Below are positions 33,825-42,873 of a stretch of 61,169 nucleotides of DNA, one piece after another. The stretch spans positions 1 through 61,169 of the forward strand of contig JAUXAG010000001.1 of assembly GCA_030614915.1 (NCBI GenBank). Direction: 5' to 3'. The stretch comes from Actinomycetes bacterium. GTDB lineage: Bacteria; Planctomycetota; Phycisphaerae; JAACET01. A program made the translations under genes and the position numbers. The first letter of the stretch is position 1. Each line of letters starts with the position of its first letter. Below the pieces are notes generated by a model. It made no database searches. It was not told the DNA's origin and worked only from the letters and a program-made list of their open reading frames with translations.

Positions 33825-34772
33825 GTGAGCCAACGTGACTACTATGAAGTTCTGGGCTTATCTCGCTCGGCTACAGCCCAGCAGATCAAACGCACCTACC
33901 GGCAATTGGCCAAGAAATTCCATCCCGACCATTACAAAGGCAAAGACCCCGCCGAGGCCGCCACTAAGTTCAACGAGGTCCAGCAGGCCTATTCGGTCCT
34001 TTCCGATCCCGAAAAACGCAAGCTCTACGACCAGTTCGGACATAGCGGCCTGGAAGGCGGGGGACCTTCCGTGGCCCAGCGGGTCTGGCGCACCGGGCCG
34101 GCCGATTTCAATGTCCGCGATTTTGCCGACAGTGGCGGAGGATTTGAGAGCATCTTCGAACAGTTTTTCCGCCAGGGACGAAGGCCTCGCCGGAGACCAT
34201 CGCCTCGGCCGGCTCGCGGGCAAGACGTGGTCAAAAAAATTACCTTGCCCTTTCTCAAAGCTGCTTTGGGAACCAGCAGTGTAGTTAAGCTCCGCAGCCA
34301 GGGGCGCAGCGGCTCGACCAAGATGCAAACCTTGGAAGTCAAAATCCCCCCCGGTGTGGATGACGGCTCACGCATTCGTATTCGCGGCAAGGGCGGCGCC
34401 TCTCCCGGCCCAGGCCCGCCCGGAGACCTTTATCTGGAAGTTACCCTCGAATCCCATCCTCATTTTTGGCGCCAGGGCCGCGACATCTATGTGGAATTGC
34501 CCATCACTTTTGCCGAGGCCGCCTTGGGCACCAGCGTCGATGTCCCCACCCTTGAAGGTACCACCAGTCTAAAAGTGCCCCCCGGCGTTTCTTCGGGGCA
34601 GAAGCTGCGCCTGCGAGAAAAAGGCATCCCCGCAGCCAAGCCTTCAGGCCGGGCTGGACATCAGTACGTCCTGATCAAAATCGTCAGTCCCCCCAAGCTC
34701 ACTCCCAAGGCCAAGCAGGCACTGAAGGATTTTCAGCAGGCTTGTGATTATAAAGTTGACCGTTTCAAATAG
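33825..34772 (+). CDS. DnaJ-class co-chaperone without zinc finger (CbpA-like)
   Basis: The J domain starts immediately (RDYYEVLGLSRSATAQQIKRTYR) and contains the HPD tripeptide in KFHPDHYKG. A Gly/Arg-rich linker follows (about residues 75-130), then the two C-terminal substrate-binding beta domains (VKIPPGVDDGSRIRIRGKG, GDLYLEVTLESHPHFWRQGRDIY). The DnaJ cysteine repeats are absent, so it is type B. GTG at 33825 with GGGAG in front is the likely start. It would stimulate DnaK; its position after a two-component pair suggests a stress-linked operon. Confidence 0.93.
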   Translation: MSQRDYYEVLGLSRSATAQQIKRTYRQLAKKFHPDHYKGKDPAEAATKFNEVQQAYSVLSDPEKRKLYDQFGHSGLEGGGPSVAQRVWRTGPADFNVRDFADSGGGFESIFEQFFRQGRRPRRRPSPRPARGQDVVKKITLPFLKAALGTSSVVKLRSQGRSGSTKMQTLEVKIPPGVDDGSRIRIRGKGGASPGPGPPGDLYLEVTLESHPHFWRQGRDIYVELPITFAEAALGTSVDVPTLEGTTSLKVPPGVSSGQKLRLREKGIPAAKPSGRAGHQYVLIKIVSPPKLTPKAKQALKDFQQACDYKVDRFK

Positions 34773-34803
34773 AGCCCGGTTCGCATATAATATAGTGTGT
34801 ATT

Positions 34804-35235
34804 ATGGCTAAATCGCTGATAAGAACAACCATCTTGGCAGGCTGTTTTATCCTGCTGGGGTTCTGTGGAGCTTCCTGCAGTTGGTTTGTAAACCCCGAGA
34901 AGTTAGCTCTGGATAGTGAGCCGTCCGGCTCGGCCCCCAAGCTTGCCAATGTTATCAAGATCAACCCGGCCGCCACAGCCCTCGCGGCCGAGCCAGGCGA
35001 GCCGAGTGCCACCATCACCGGCGAACCATCGGATAAACCCGTATCCGCAAATCACCGGGCAATTCTGCACTGGTTGATGCTGGTCGCCGTATTGCTTGTG
35101 CTCTTTTTGCTTTCACTGATGTTGTTCCACAGCTTGGGACGCCGGCTCGGCAAGCGAAGTTTTCGTGTTCATGCTCCTACTCGTCACGCCAACATCTGGG
35201 CTTCCCACAAACCGCCCCAATTCTTCGACCCTTAG
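34804..35235 (+). CDS. Small lipoprotein/membrane protein of unknown function
   Basis: The ATG at 34804 gives 143 residues with an N-terminal export signal ending LLGFCGASC, which could be a lipobox-like site. A Pro/Ala/Glu-rich spacer, a strong membrane helix (about residues 87-112) and a basic tail follow. The two ends therefore both associate with the membrane. A TATAAT lies only about 15 bases before the start codon, so the messenger may have a very short leader. No family recognised. Confidence 0.55.
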   Translation: MAKSLIRTTILAGCFILLGFCGASCSWFVNPEKLALDSEPSGSAPKLANVIKINPAATALAAEPGEPSATITGEPSDKPVSANHRAILHWLMLVAVLLVLFLLSLMLFHSLGRRLGKRSFRVHAPTRHANIWASHKPPQFFDP

Positions 35236-35346
35236 ACTGCCCATTCCCCTCCCGTCTTAGCCTTGACCTCCGTCGGCCAAGACGCTAAAGTGGAAGTCTA
35301 TCCACGGCAGAAAGTTGCAAGATTACCCTGGCCATAGGAGAAGGCT

Positions 35347-36162
35347 GTGCTTAGCGGGATTGGATTCGACAATCTGCCGGCCGTTGATATGCACATCCAT
35401 ACCGTGCACTGCGGGCACTGTACAGCCGAAATGACCGTGCCCAATATTATCCGTCGTGCTGAGCAGCTCGGCCTCAAACAGATTGCAATTACCGACCACG
35501 TCTGGAACGATCAGCAGTTGGCCATGTTGGATGTCATCGAGCAGGAGTTCGGAGCCCTTGAGCCCCAGATCACCGTACGCTTGGGGGCCGAGGTCGATGT
35601 CGATCCTCGCCATGCCGATGGCAGGCTCATCGAGCAGGTCAGGCCCTGCTTTCGTCCCCTTATCATAGCTACTCACGCCTATCCCCAAACCACGCTGATG
35701 TGGTACGACGACGGGCAGGTCTCCAGAAGGACCAAACGGTTGTTGCTGAAGAAGTGGTTCCGTTGGATCACCGCTGCCGTCCGCCGAGAGAACGTCGATG
35801 TCTTGGCCCATCCCGGCGTCCTCCTCAGCCGCGAAGGGCCCGAGCTGCGGTTCGAGGCCGAGATCCTCGACCGCTTCACCGACCTCTTCGGGGTTATGCG
35901 GGCTCAGGGCGTGGCCTTTGAAATAAATGAGCAAGTCAAATACAAGCTACTCAGCCAAGAGCAGCAGGACACTTATCACAACTTGCCGGCCCTGGCCGCC
36001 GAGCTGGGTGTGAAGTTCTCTGTGGGCTCGGACTCTCATGAGCTCGCCCAGATTGGGCAGTTGGACTGGGCCAGCGAAATTGCCCGCCGGGCCGGTCTGC
36101 AAGCCGCCGACTTCCGCCTCTACAGTGGACCAGGATTGGTCAAAAGGCCCGCCAAGTCATAG
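35347..36162 (+). CDS. PHP-domain phosphoesterase
   Basis: The 271-residue protein has the metal-binding motifs of the PHP family in order: DMHIHTVHCGH, AITDHVWND, the glutamate in LGAEVDVD, IIATHAYPQ, LAHPG and SVGSDSHE. PHP proteins are metal-dependent phosphatases, such as histidinol-phosphatase, or nuclease-like enzymes. The lack of other domains fits a small-molecule phosphatase. GTG at 35347 is preceded by AGGAGAAGG. Substrate unknown. Confidence 0.9.
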   Translation: MLSGIGFDNLPAVDMHIHTVHCGHCTAEMTVPNIIRRAEQLGLKQIAITDHVWNDQQLAMLDVIEQEFGALEPQITVRLGAEVDVDPRHADGRLIEQVRPCFRPLIIATHAYPQTTLMWYDDGQVSRRTKRLLLKKWFRWITAAVRRENVDVLAHPGVLLSREGPELRFEAEILDRFTDLFGVMRAQGVAFEINEQVKYKLLSQEQQDTYHNLPALAAELGVKFSVGSDSHELAQIGQLDWASEIARRAGLQAADFRLYSGPGLVKRPAKS

Positions 36163-36195
36163 CCCCCCGCCCCGCCGCGAATGTTACAATCTGCA

Positions 36196-37083
36196 TCAGC
36201 GGTGAACCCAGGCCAGCCAAAACGCCCCAATCAGGATTACCATACCGCCAATAAGTTCCATCCCCCCCGGGAATTTACCGAAGACCAGATAAGCCAGAGG
36301 AATGACCAACAAAGGTTGAACGATAACTACTATGCTCGCCCGCGACAGTTCCCAATACATATATGATCGAAACATCAGCAAATGACCCAGGCACGGGCCC
36401 AGAAACGCCCCCAGCAGCATTACCGCCCAGTACTTCCCCTCCACATTAGCAAATTCTGCCTTACCAACACCCAAAACAACCAGGGCAAGCACCAGCGCCC
36501 CCACAAACACCCGGTAAAAGGTAACAATGTTCGGATGAACCTTAGAGACCTTAATCTTGGCGATCAACCGTTGCGTAGCCACTCCGCAACAGGCCAGAAG
36601 GCCAAAGACAACCCCCAAGCCCACGATCTGCCATCTACCCACCATGCTTATACAACCCCCAACCACCATTAGCCCAGCCGGCGCCAGCAATCGCAGACTC
36701 AGCCTCTCGGATAGGAAAAACACCCCGAATGCGATGGCCAATACCGGGGAAAATCGGGACAGAAAAGCGGCAAACGCTGGATTGAGCAGATCTAAACTCA
36801 GCCAGGCCAGAATCATGGTTGCCGCCGTGGCAAAACCCAGCCAAACCATCGCTGCCAGTTCCCCTCTGGGCAGTATAATCTCCCGTGAGCGACCGCTGAT
36901 CAGTACTACCAAAAAGGTATAAACAGCCGCTGCTGAAGTCCAAACCAAACTGAATGTCCACGGATTGAACCCCCCAAGTGCGTATTTGGCCGTAACATAG
37001 TTGGTCGCTACTACGGCCGTCGCTGCCAGAGAATACAACAGACCCTTGCGCGGATTGCTTGCCACCTGCAGACTTGGTTTCAT
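36196..37083 (-). CDS. EamA-family (DMT) transporter
   Basis: The 295-residue protein has ten hydrophobic segments arranged as two repeats of five, typical of EamA/RhaT-type drug and metabolite exporters of the inner membrane. The end of each half has a proline-containing helix (for example RFSPVLAIAFGVFFLSERLSLR and QPLLVIPLAYLVFGKFPGGMELIGG), as expected. No strong ribosome binding site is seen before the ATG at 37083. Substrate unknown. Convergent with the PHP gene. Confidence 0.88.
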   Translation of the reverse strand: MKPSLQVASNPRKGLLYSLAATAVVATNYVTAKYALGGFNPWTFSLVWTSAAAVYTFLVVLISGRSREIILPRGELAAMVWLGFATAATMILAWLSLDLLNPAFAAFLSRFSPVLAIAFGVFFLSERLSLRLLAPAGLMVVGGCISMVGRWQIVGLGVVFGLLACCGVATQRLIAKIKVSKVHPNIVTFYRVFVGALVLALVVLGVGKAEFANVEGKYWAVMLLGAFLGPCLGHLLMFRSYMYWELSRASIVVIVQPLLVIPLAYLVFGKFPGGMELIGGMVILIGAFWLAWVHR

Positions 37084-37151
37084 TTTGTGGTTACTTTGTC
37101 TTTTTGTTAGGCAGAGATGCTCACCTTTGACCGTTTTGGAGATAGAGGATG

Positions 37152-38657
37152 CTAGCTGCTGCCAAATTTCTTCCGGCGCCTCGCTGGTGGAATATTCATC
37201 ACCTTGCGATACTTGGCTACCGTCCGCCGGGCAAGTTTGAGTCCCCCGTTACTTAGCTCTTCGACGATCTGGTCGTCGGAGAGTGGATTGCCCTTGTCTT
37301 CCTTCTCAATAACCTTCATCAGTTTGGCTTTGATGCCGTTCCAACTGAGGATTTCCCCGCTGCTTGTTTGGGTTCCCCCGGAGAAAAACTGCCGCAAGGG
37401 GAAGATCCCCCCGGGCGTTTGAACGTACTTGTCGGACACAGCTCGGCTGACCGTAGCCACGTGAATACCCAATCGCTCAGCCACCTGCAGCATAGGCAGC
37501 GGCTTGAGAAATTCCGGACCTTTTTCCAGAAAATCTCGCTGAACTTTGATCACTGCATTGACCACTCGCATAAGCGTATGCCGCCGCTGTTGGATAGCAT
37601 CGATCAGCCAGCTCGCCGAGCGGATATTCCGCTGCAGAAACTCTTTGGCCTTGCCGTCCAGCCCTCTGCTCCTGAACATATTCCGATACTGCTGGGAGAT
37701 TCCCAGCTTAGGCACCTGGTCATCCGCCAGCCGAGCGTAATACTCATCGTTGGCCGGCTCATATTCCACGATAATGTCCGGCACGATATAAGGCACCGGC
37801 GGCTGACCGACAGCATGGCCAGGAGCCGGGTCCAAGCGGGCTATCCGCTCCACCGCCGTGTTTATCTGCTCCATGTTCAGACCCGTCTTCTTGGCGATAG
37901 CCGGATAGTGGTTCATCTTGATATCATCCAGGTGGTTAACAATGAGTTCTCGCTCGACGTGCGTGTCAGCGCCTAACCTGGCCAACTGCAGCAATAGGCA
38001 CTCTTGGATATTGCGGGCCCCCACCCCCGCTGGGTCCAGTGTCTGAACCAGCTCTAAAGCCTGCCGCAGTTCCTCGGTGGTCATCGGACTGTTCGTCTGG
38101 CTGGTCAGCTCCTCCAAAGGCATACGCAGATATCCATCGTCGTCGATAAAGCTGATTATCAGTTCCCCACAATGCTTTATTTGCTCCGCTGCCGAAATGA
38201 ACGACCATTGCAGTAGAAGGTACTCGTCCAGACTCGTCTGCCTCGCGGCCGTGTTGGCCATGGCCTCCAGCTTGGGATCACGCTCCGACGAGTCTCGGTA
38301 AGCCCTGGCCCGCGGTGCCGGCAAATCGTATTCCACAAAGTCCGGCCCGAAAGAACTCAGCCGCTCAAAATCATCCGCGTTGGAACTGTCTTCCTTGACC
38401 ACAAAGTCCTTCTCACCCTCCGGCGTCTCTTCGGAAATCTCTTCTCTGCTCGCTTGCTCAGCAGTTTGCTCGGTGGTTTGTTCGCCGGCTTCGCTGGCAA
38501 CTTCCAGCACCGGATTTGATTCCAACTCCTGTTTGATCCTTTCCTGCAGGGCCAGCATCGGAAGCTGCAGTATCTCCATGCTTTGGATCATTCGTGGGGC
38601 CAGGGTCATTTGCAGACGCTGATCCAGGCGCAGATGTTGGGAAAGCTCCATTTTCAC
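37152..38657 (-). CDS. rpoN: RNA polymerase sigma-54 factor
   Basis: Region I is the glutamine/leucine-rich start (LSQHLRLDQRLQMTLAPRMIQSMEILQLPMLALQERI), followed by an acidic region II. The core-binding domain and helix-turn-helix come next, and the C-terminus carries the RpoN box ARRTVAKYRKVMNIP for recognition of the -24 element. At 501 residues it is of normal length. It needs AAA+ activators; in other PEP-CTERM bacteria sigma-54 activators control the export cluster. The start is GTG at 38657 or the ATG two codons later. Confidence 0.97.
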   Translation of the reverse strand: MKMELSQHLRLDQRLQMTLAPRMIQSMEILQLPMLALQERIKQELESNPVLEVASEAGEQTTEQTAEQASREEISEETPEGEKDFVVKEDSSNADDFERLSSFGPDFVEYDLPAPRARAYRDSSERDPKLEAMANTAARQTSLDEYLLLQWSFISAAEQIKHCGELIISFIDDDGYLRMPLEELTSQTNSPMTTEELRQALELVQTLDPAGVGARNIQECLLLQLARLGADTHVERELIVNHLDDIKMNHYPAIAKKTGLNMEQINTAVERIARLDPAPGHAVGQPPVPYIVPDIIVEYEPANDEYYARLADDQVPKLGISQQYRNMFRSRGLDGKAKEFLQRNIRSASWLIDAIQQRRHTLMRVVNAVIKVQRDFLEKGPEFLKPLPMLQVAERLGIHVATVSRAVSDKYVQTPGGIFPLRQFFSGGTQTSSGEILSWNGIKAKLMKVIEKEDKGNPLSDDQIVEELSNGGLKLARRTVAKYRKVMNIPPARRRKKFGSS

Positions 38658-38765
38658 GACACGGTTCTCTCCTGTACACTAAACATACATAGTATAATAC
38701 AACCTGGTCAGCTCAAAAGCAAGATACCAGCCCGTTTACAGCCCCTACTATCACTACAAAAACGT

Positions 38766-39371
38766 TCAGGGCAGTGTCTGACGTCCGGTAATTGCTTCGG
38801 CGATAGTATCTTTGCTGGAAAACTCGATGGTTGCCCCGCTGGCCAGGCCACGGGCTGGGCGGGTTATCTTGACATTAATCGGCTCTAAGAGGCTGGAGAT
38901 GTGCAACGCCGTGCCGTCCCCCTCGATGGTCGGATTCATAGCCAGGATGATTTCCCTTACCTTCGTATCACGGGCCCGTCCAATCAGCGAATCGATATTC
39001 AGCTTATCCGGACCGACCCCGTCCAAAGGAGCGATATGCCCCCCCAGAACGTGGTAAAGCCCTTTGTATGCCCCGCTGCTTTCGATGTGTATCAGATCCT
39101 TCGGCAGTTCCACCACGCAAATGACCGAGCGGTCCCGGCTATCGTCCGTGCAGATCGAGCAAAGATCACCCTCGGCAAGATTGAAGCACACACTGCACTG
39201 CCGGATCGAAGTCTTCAGCTTGGTTATACTCTGGGCCAGTTTCAGGGCCTGTTCGTTCGGAGTATCCAGGAGGTGCAAAGCGATGCGCTGGGCCGAACGT
39301 GCTCCCAACCCCGGCAAGCGGCAGAGCTCTTCGATCAAACGCCCCAGCGAATCAGTCTTTTCCTCAGCCAT
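38766..39371 (-). CDS. recR: Recombination mediator RecR
   Basis: RecR (201 residues) loads RecA at gaps with RecF and RecO. The helix-hairpin-helix near the N-terminus (LCRLPGLGARSAQRIALHLL), the zinc finger CSVCFNLAEGDLCSIC and the Toprim domain (ICVVELPKDLIHIE, VREIILAMNPTIEGDGTALHI) are all present. Its start overlaps the dnaX stop by eight bases, indicating translational coupling as in many genomes. Confidence 0.97.
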   Translation of the reverse strand: MAEEKTDSLGRLIEELCRLPGLGARSAQRIALHLLDTPNEQALKLAQSITKLKTSIRQCSVCFNLAEGDLCSICTDDSRDRSVICVVELPKDLIHIESSGAYKGLYHVLGGHIAPLDGVGPDKLNIDSLIGRARDTKVREIILAMNPTIEGDGTALHISSLLEPINVKITRPARGLASGATIEFSSKDTIAEAITGRQTLP

Positions 39372-40746
39372 GGTTTAAGCCTGAAGAGTCCTCACTGTGA
39401 TTCTTGCTGACCTCCATAATTACCCCGTTGAACAATTCCACCGTCTTGCTGACCAGGGGATTACGCTTCGAGGCCTCTACTGCTTCTTTGGACGCCCTTT
39501 TTTTTGGGACCAGGTTGGCCCGCTCAGTCTTGCTCGTTTGCGATTGGACTGCCTTGGGCTTTTGGGAGGCCCCTCGATTTGCCCGAGAGGTACTGCTCTG
39601 AGGTGATTGGGCCGACTCCAGCAGAGCGATGATCGCTTCGGTGGAAATAAACCTCTCCCGTCCCGCCAGCCGCACCAATCCTGCCTCGCACAGGGCCCGC
39701 GCCGAACTCGAAAATCGCATAGCCCGGCTGAGCTCTTCCAGCACGCTGATAAAAAACACGATAGTCGCCACGTCCAGCCCAGCCGTCTGCTCGATCAGGG
39801 CCTGGCGATTATCGCCCCCTGCTGCAACCAATTCGGTTTTCTCCCCACAACTCAGCAAGAGCATGAGACTCCGACAATGCCCGATAGCTGCGTTGACAAT
39901 CTGTTCCAGCGAATGCCCCAGCTCGATCAGCTTGTCTAATCCATCCAAAGCCGCTCGAACATCGCCAGCCGCCACCCCCCCCACCAGTTCAAGCACCTGG
40001 CGAAAGTGCGGCATTCCCAACGTCTGCTCAACCTGCTTGCTGGTGAGTTTCTTTTGATTCACAGACAGCAGTTGATCGAGTATGGACAAGGCGTCGCGCA
40101 TCGATCCCGCGGCCAACCGGGCGATTTGTGCCAGGGCTTCCGGCTCAGCGGCGAGCTTCTCCCCTTTGAGAATTCTCTGAAGATGAGCCGCAATATCCGC
40201 CTGACTGATAGTCCGAAAATCATAACGCTGACAGCGGGAAAGAATCGTAGCTGGGATCTTCTGAGGCTCAGTGGTTGCAAAAATGAATTTCACGTGCCCC
40301 GGCGGTTCTTCCAGAATCTTCAAAAGGGCGTTGAAGGCAGAGTTGGATAGCATGTGCACTTCGTCAATGATGTAAATCTTGAAGCGCGAGCGGTTGGGCC
40401 GATAAATCGCATTTCCCCGTAATTCGTGGACATCTTCGACTTTGTTGTTCGAGGCCCCGTCAATTTCTATAACGTCGATGTCCTCGCCCACGTGGACGGC
40501 TGTACACGACGAGCACTTCAGGCAAGGTTTAGACGTCGGCTCGTTGGCCTCCAGGCAATTAAGGCTTTTAGCCAGAATCCGAGCCGCAGAGGTTTTGCCC
40601 ACTCCCCGCACGCCGGTGAACAAGAAGGCATGGGCGATTCGCCCGGAGTCGAGGGCATTAGCCAAGGTCGTGGCAATAGCCTTCTGCCCGACCAGTTCGG
40701 CAAAAGTATTCGAGCGATAACGCCGGGCCAATACCGTATAAGACAT
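39364..40746 (-). CDS. dnaX: DNA polymerase III subunits gamma/tau
   Basis: The clamp-loader ATPase starts at the ATG at 40746 (MSYTVLARRYRSNTFAELVGQ), the canonical N-terminus. Walker A is GVRGVGKTSA and the zinc-binding cysteines lie in CLKCSSC with the upstream LNC. Walker B is IYIIDEVHMLS (DExx) and the SRC motif is in ILSRCQRY. The C-terminal region of about 90 residues is basic and short, so a long tau-like polymerase-binding domain is absent. I saw no obvious A/T-rich slippage site. The SRP RNA gene lies just upstream on the same strand. Confidence 0.95.
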   Translation of the reverse strand: MSYTVLARRYRSNTFAELVGQKAIATTLANALDSGRIAHAFLFTGVRGVGKTSAARILAKSLNCLEANEPTSKPCLKCSSCTAVHVGEDIDVIEIDGASNNKVEDVHELRGNAIYRPNRSRFKIYIIDEVHMLSNSAFNALLKILEEPPGHVKFIFATTEPQKIPATILSRCQRYDFRTISQADIAAHLQRILKGEKLAAEPEALAQIARLAAGSMRDALSILDQLLSVNQKKLTSKQVEQTLGMPHFRQVLELVGGVAAGDVRAALDGLDKLIELGHSLEQIVNAAIGHCRSLMLLLSCGEKTELVAAGGDNRQALIEQTAGLDVATIVFFISVLEELSRAMRFSSSARALCEAGLVRLAGRERFISTEAIIALLESAQSPQSSTSRANRGASQKPKAVQSQTSKTERANLVPKKRASKEAVEASKRNPLVSKTVELFNGVIMEVSKNHSEDSSGLNHG

Positions 40747-40849
40747 CTCGGAAATCTCTGCAAAGGTATCCGCGAATACAAAATCAAAAAAAGGTCGTGC
40801 ACTTTTCTCCGACCGGTCTGAGCGGTTCATTATTCGGCTGGAAGCTCGA

Positions 40850-40946
40850 ACCAGGCAGCCCTACGGCACATAAAGCGTACCGCTTATGGCTGCTTCCGTC
40901 AGGACCTGACCAGGTTCGCAGCGGCTCTATTGCATAGGACCTGGCT
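40850..40946 (-). ncRNA. ffs: Signal recognition particle RNA (small bacterial type)
   Basis: On the minus strand the sequence contains CCTGGTCAGGTCCTGACGG followed by AAGCAGCC, the helix 8 core with its asymmetric and symmetric internal loops and the GGAAGCAGC-type signature bound by Ffh. The outer arms CCAGGTCC (40937-40944) and CTGCCTGG (40851-40858) close the hairpin, giving an RNA of about 100 nt. Placement directly before dnaX-recR is a known arrangement in several phyla. Ends are approximate; the rest of the 377-base gap shows nothing else. Confidence 0.9.
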
Positions 40947-41123
40947 GTCAACACCCCATACCGAAAAAGAGGAGCTGCACAAGCCAACCTCGGAAAAGAA
41001 TTCAGCCCCGCTGTAGCGGATTGCGGGTTACAGGACACCGCTAACGCCCCGCCTAGCACGACCATCATCATAATATCACATCAAAGCCCCCCCAGCAAGG
41101 GCCATTCGGACACGAAGTGTCTC

Positions 41124-42119
41124 TCAGGCCCAGGATTGCGTCTGAGTCTCTTTGCCCCCCGACCAGAAATCCGGATCGCGAAAGTATTGCCGTACGAGCA
41201 GAGCTGCTTCTACTCCGTCCCCGCAGGCCGTGGCCAACTGCATAGCCGCACCTTCCCGGCAATCGCCGGCTACAAACACACCCTCCATGCTCGTGAGCAG
41301 CCGACCGGCCGGTGTCCGGATGTAACCGTTTTCGTTTATCTGGACCGCGCCTTCCAAAAACTTGGTATTCGGCACCATCCCCACAAATATGAAAACCCCA
41401 TCCACGCTCAACTCAAACGACTGTTCGGTCTTCTTATTGAACAGCACGGCAGCTTCCACTTTCCCGCTGCCCTTAATTTCCGAAAGCGTGTGCGAGTAGA
41501 GGATTTCGATCTTCCCGCTCTTTTTAGCCGCCTCCAGCAGTTCCTCCACCAGCACCGGCGTAGCTCTAAACTCATCCCGCCGATGGATTATCGTTACTTT
41601 CGACGCAAACTTGCTAAGATGGATCGTATCCTCTACGGCCACATTTCCGCCGCCCACCGTCAGCACTTGCTTGTCCTTGAAAAACGGGGCATCGCAGGTT
41701 CCGCAGTAGCTCACGCCGGACCCGGTCAACTCAACCTCGCCCGGCACGTGCAGTTTGCGATACTCCGAGCCTGGAGCCAGGATAACCGCTCTTGCCCGGT
41801 AGATTGTCTTGGCCTTGTCCTTGATGCTGACCTCCAGCAGCCCGTTATCTCGCCGGCTCAGCTCGGCGACCTCCGCTGCGGTCTTGAGTTGGGCCCCGAA
41901 TTCCTGGCTCTGCTTGGCCATATTAGCCACCAGGTCCGGCCCCGATATCCGCTCAAAGCCCGGGTAATTCTCGATCCGCTCGGTCAGGTTGATCTGTCCG
42001 CCCGGAAGGTACTTATCCAGCAGCAGGGTCGAATACCGGTCCCGGGCGGTGTACAAGCCCGCAGCCAGACCTGCCGGCCCCGCCCCAACTATAATTACGT
42101 CGTAAATCTTCTGGGCCAC
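41124..42119 (-). CDS. trxB: Thioredoxin-disulfide reductase
   Basis: The FAD-binding motif VGAGPAGLAAGLYTARD, the redox-active CGTC (in SYCGTCDAPFF), the NADPH motif GGGNVAVEDTIHLS followed by HRRDEFRA, and the C-terminal GVFVAGDCREGAAMQLATACGDG define the enzyme. It transfers electrons from NADPH to thioredoxin. I choose GTG 42119 with AGGAG seven bases upstream (331 residues); the longer frame is not conserved-looking. It abuts the stop of the preceding gene, so the two are co-transcribed. Confidence 0.96.
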   Translation of the reverse strand: MAQKIYDVIIVGAGPAGLAAGLYTARDRYSTLLLDKYLPGGQINLTERIENYPGFERISGPDLVANMAKQSQEFGAQLKTAAEVAELSRRDNGLLEVSIKDKAKTIYRARAVILAPGSEYRKLHVPGEVELTGSGVSYCGTCDAPFFKDKQVLTVGGGNVAVEDTIHLSKFASKVTIIHRRDEFRATPVLVEELLEAAKKSGKIEILYSHTLSEIKGSGKVEAAVLFNKKTEQSFELSVDGVFIFVGMVPNTKFLEGAVQINENGYIRTPAGRLLTSMEGVFVAGDCREGAAMQLATACGDGVEAALLVRQYFRDPDFWSGGKETQTQSWA

Positions 42120-42120
42120 A

Positions 42121-42783
42121 TCAGGACTCCTGTGATTGGTCAGAGCTTTGAATCCTTTCGCCCAGAAACTCAAAGCTCGAAGCCACCGCCTCCAACAGGG
42201 CTCTATCCGCTTCGTTCAGCTGGGTATTGCCCGCCATTACGCACCAGAACACCTGTCCGGCTACTCTAATCTGCTCATAGCGTATCAGCGTAAACCGCAA
42301 ACGTAATGTCCTGTAACGGAAGGTTATCACCCCCACCCGACGTTCATATCCCAGGTTGTCCAGCCGTGGTGGTCCTGGCTGAATCAGTCTGAAACTGTGA
42401 AAACTGTCGTCATTGGCATCCCAGAATATGGCGAGCCTGCCCAGCGGCTCCAGTACCTGTTCGTCCGAGGCATTCGGCCGGATGGCCACAAAAAAGATCC
42501 TCCGCTGGACACGTCGGCCGGTAAAAGTGTCGTACACTGCCTTGCTTGTCAACGGCTGCCGATATACCAGCGAATTAGCCAGCAGCCGTCTATACGCAGC
42601 CACCGGTTCCCAGCCTCGGGGCATACGAATGGCAAAGCCCAGGTTTGGCGCAGTTATCGTTTGCCCCAAGGCCGTGACTTCTCCTCGCCGCTGGGCGGCG
42701 AACAGCCAAACCGCGCCGACCATCACGGCCAGCACTCCGCCTAGAAAAATTCCCAATATGTTTTGACGTGTTCGCTCGGTCAT
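42121..42783 (-). CDS. Membrane-anchored protein of unknown function
   Basis: The 220-residue protein has one N-terminal membrane helix (about residues 9-29) and a periplasmic domain beginning with an NLGFAIRMPRGWEP segment. Such a segment is typical of small domains that share the PsbP/DUF-like 'GF-x-hydrophobic-P-x-GW' start. The rest alternates beta strands and ends with LLEAVASSFEFLGE. I know no specific function. It ends one base before the trxB start codon, suggesting an envelope redox or stress link, which is inference only. Confidence 0.65.
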   Translation of the reverse strand: MTERTRQNILGIFLGGVLAVMVGAVWLFAAQRRGEVTALGQTITAPNLGFAIRMPRGWEPVAAYRRLLANSLVYRQPLTSKAVYDTFTGRRVQRRIFFVAIRPNASDEQVLEPLGRLAIFWDANDDSFHSFRLIQPGPPRLDNLGYERRVGVITFRYRTLRLRFTLIRYEQIRVAGQVFWCVMAGNTQLNEADRALLEAVASSFEFLGERIQSSDQSQES

Positions 42784-42873
42784 TGTTCTTCCGGGTTCAG
42801 CTTGCTCGTAGCTTAGGGCACCGCTACCATAAGGGTCAAGGAAATTGCTCGACCACTTGCCAAAGGTCGCACC

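Noticed and set aside
39364-39600. Programmed frameshift in dnaX giving gamma and tau
   Set aside because: No A-rich slippery heptamer with a following stem is visible near the end of the ATPase region. The C-terminus is already short.
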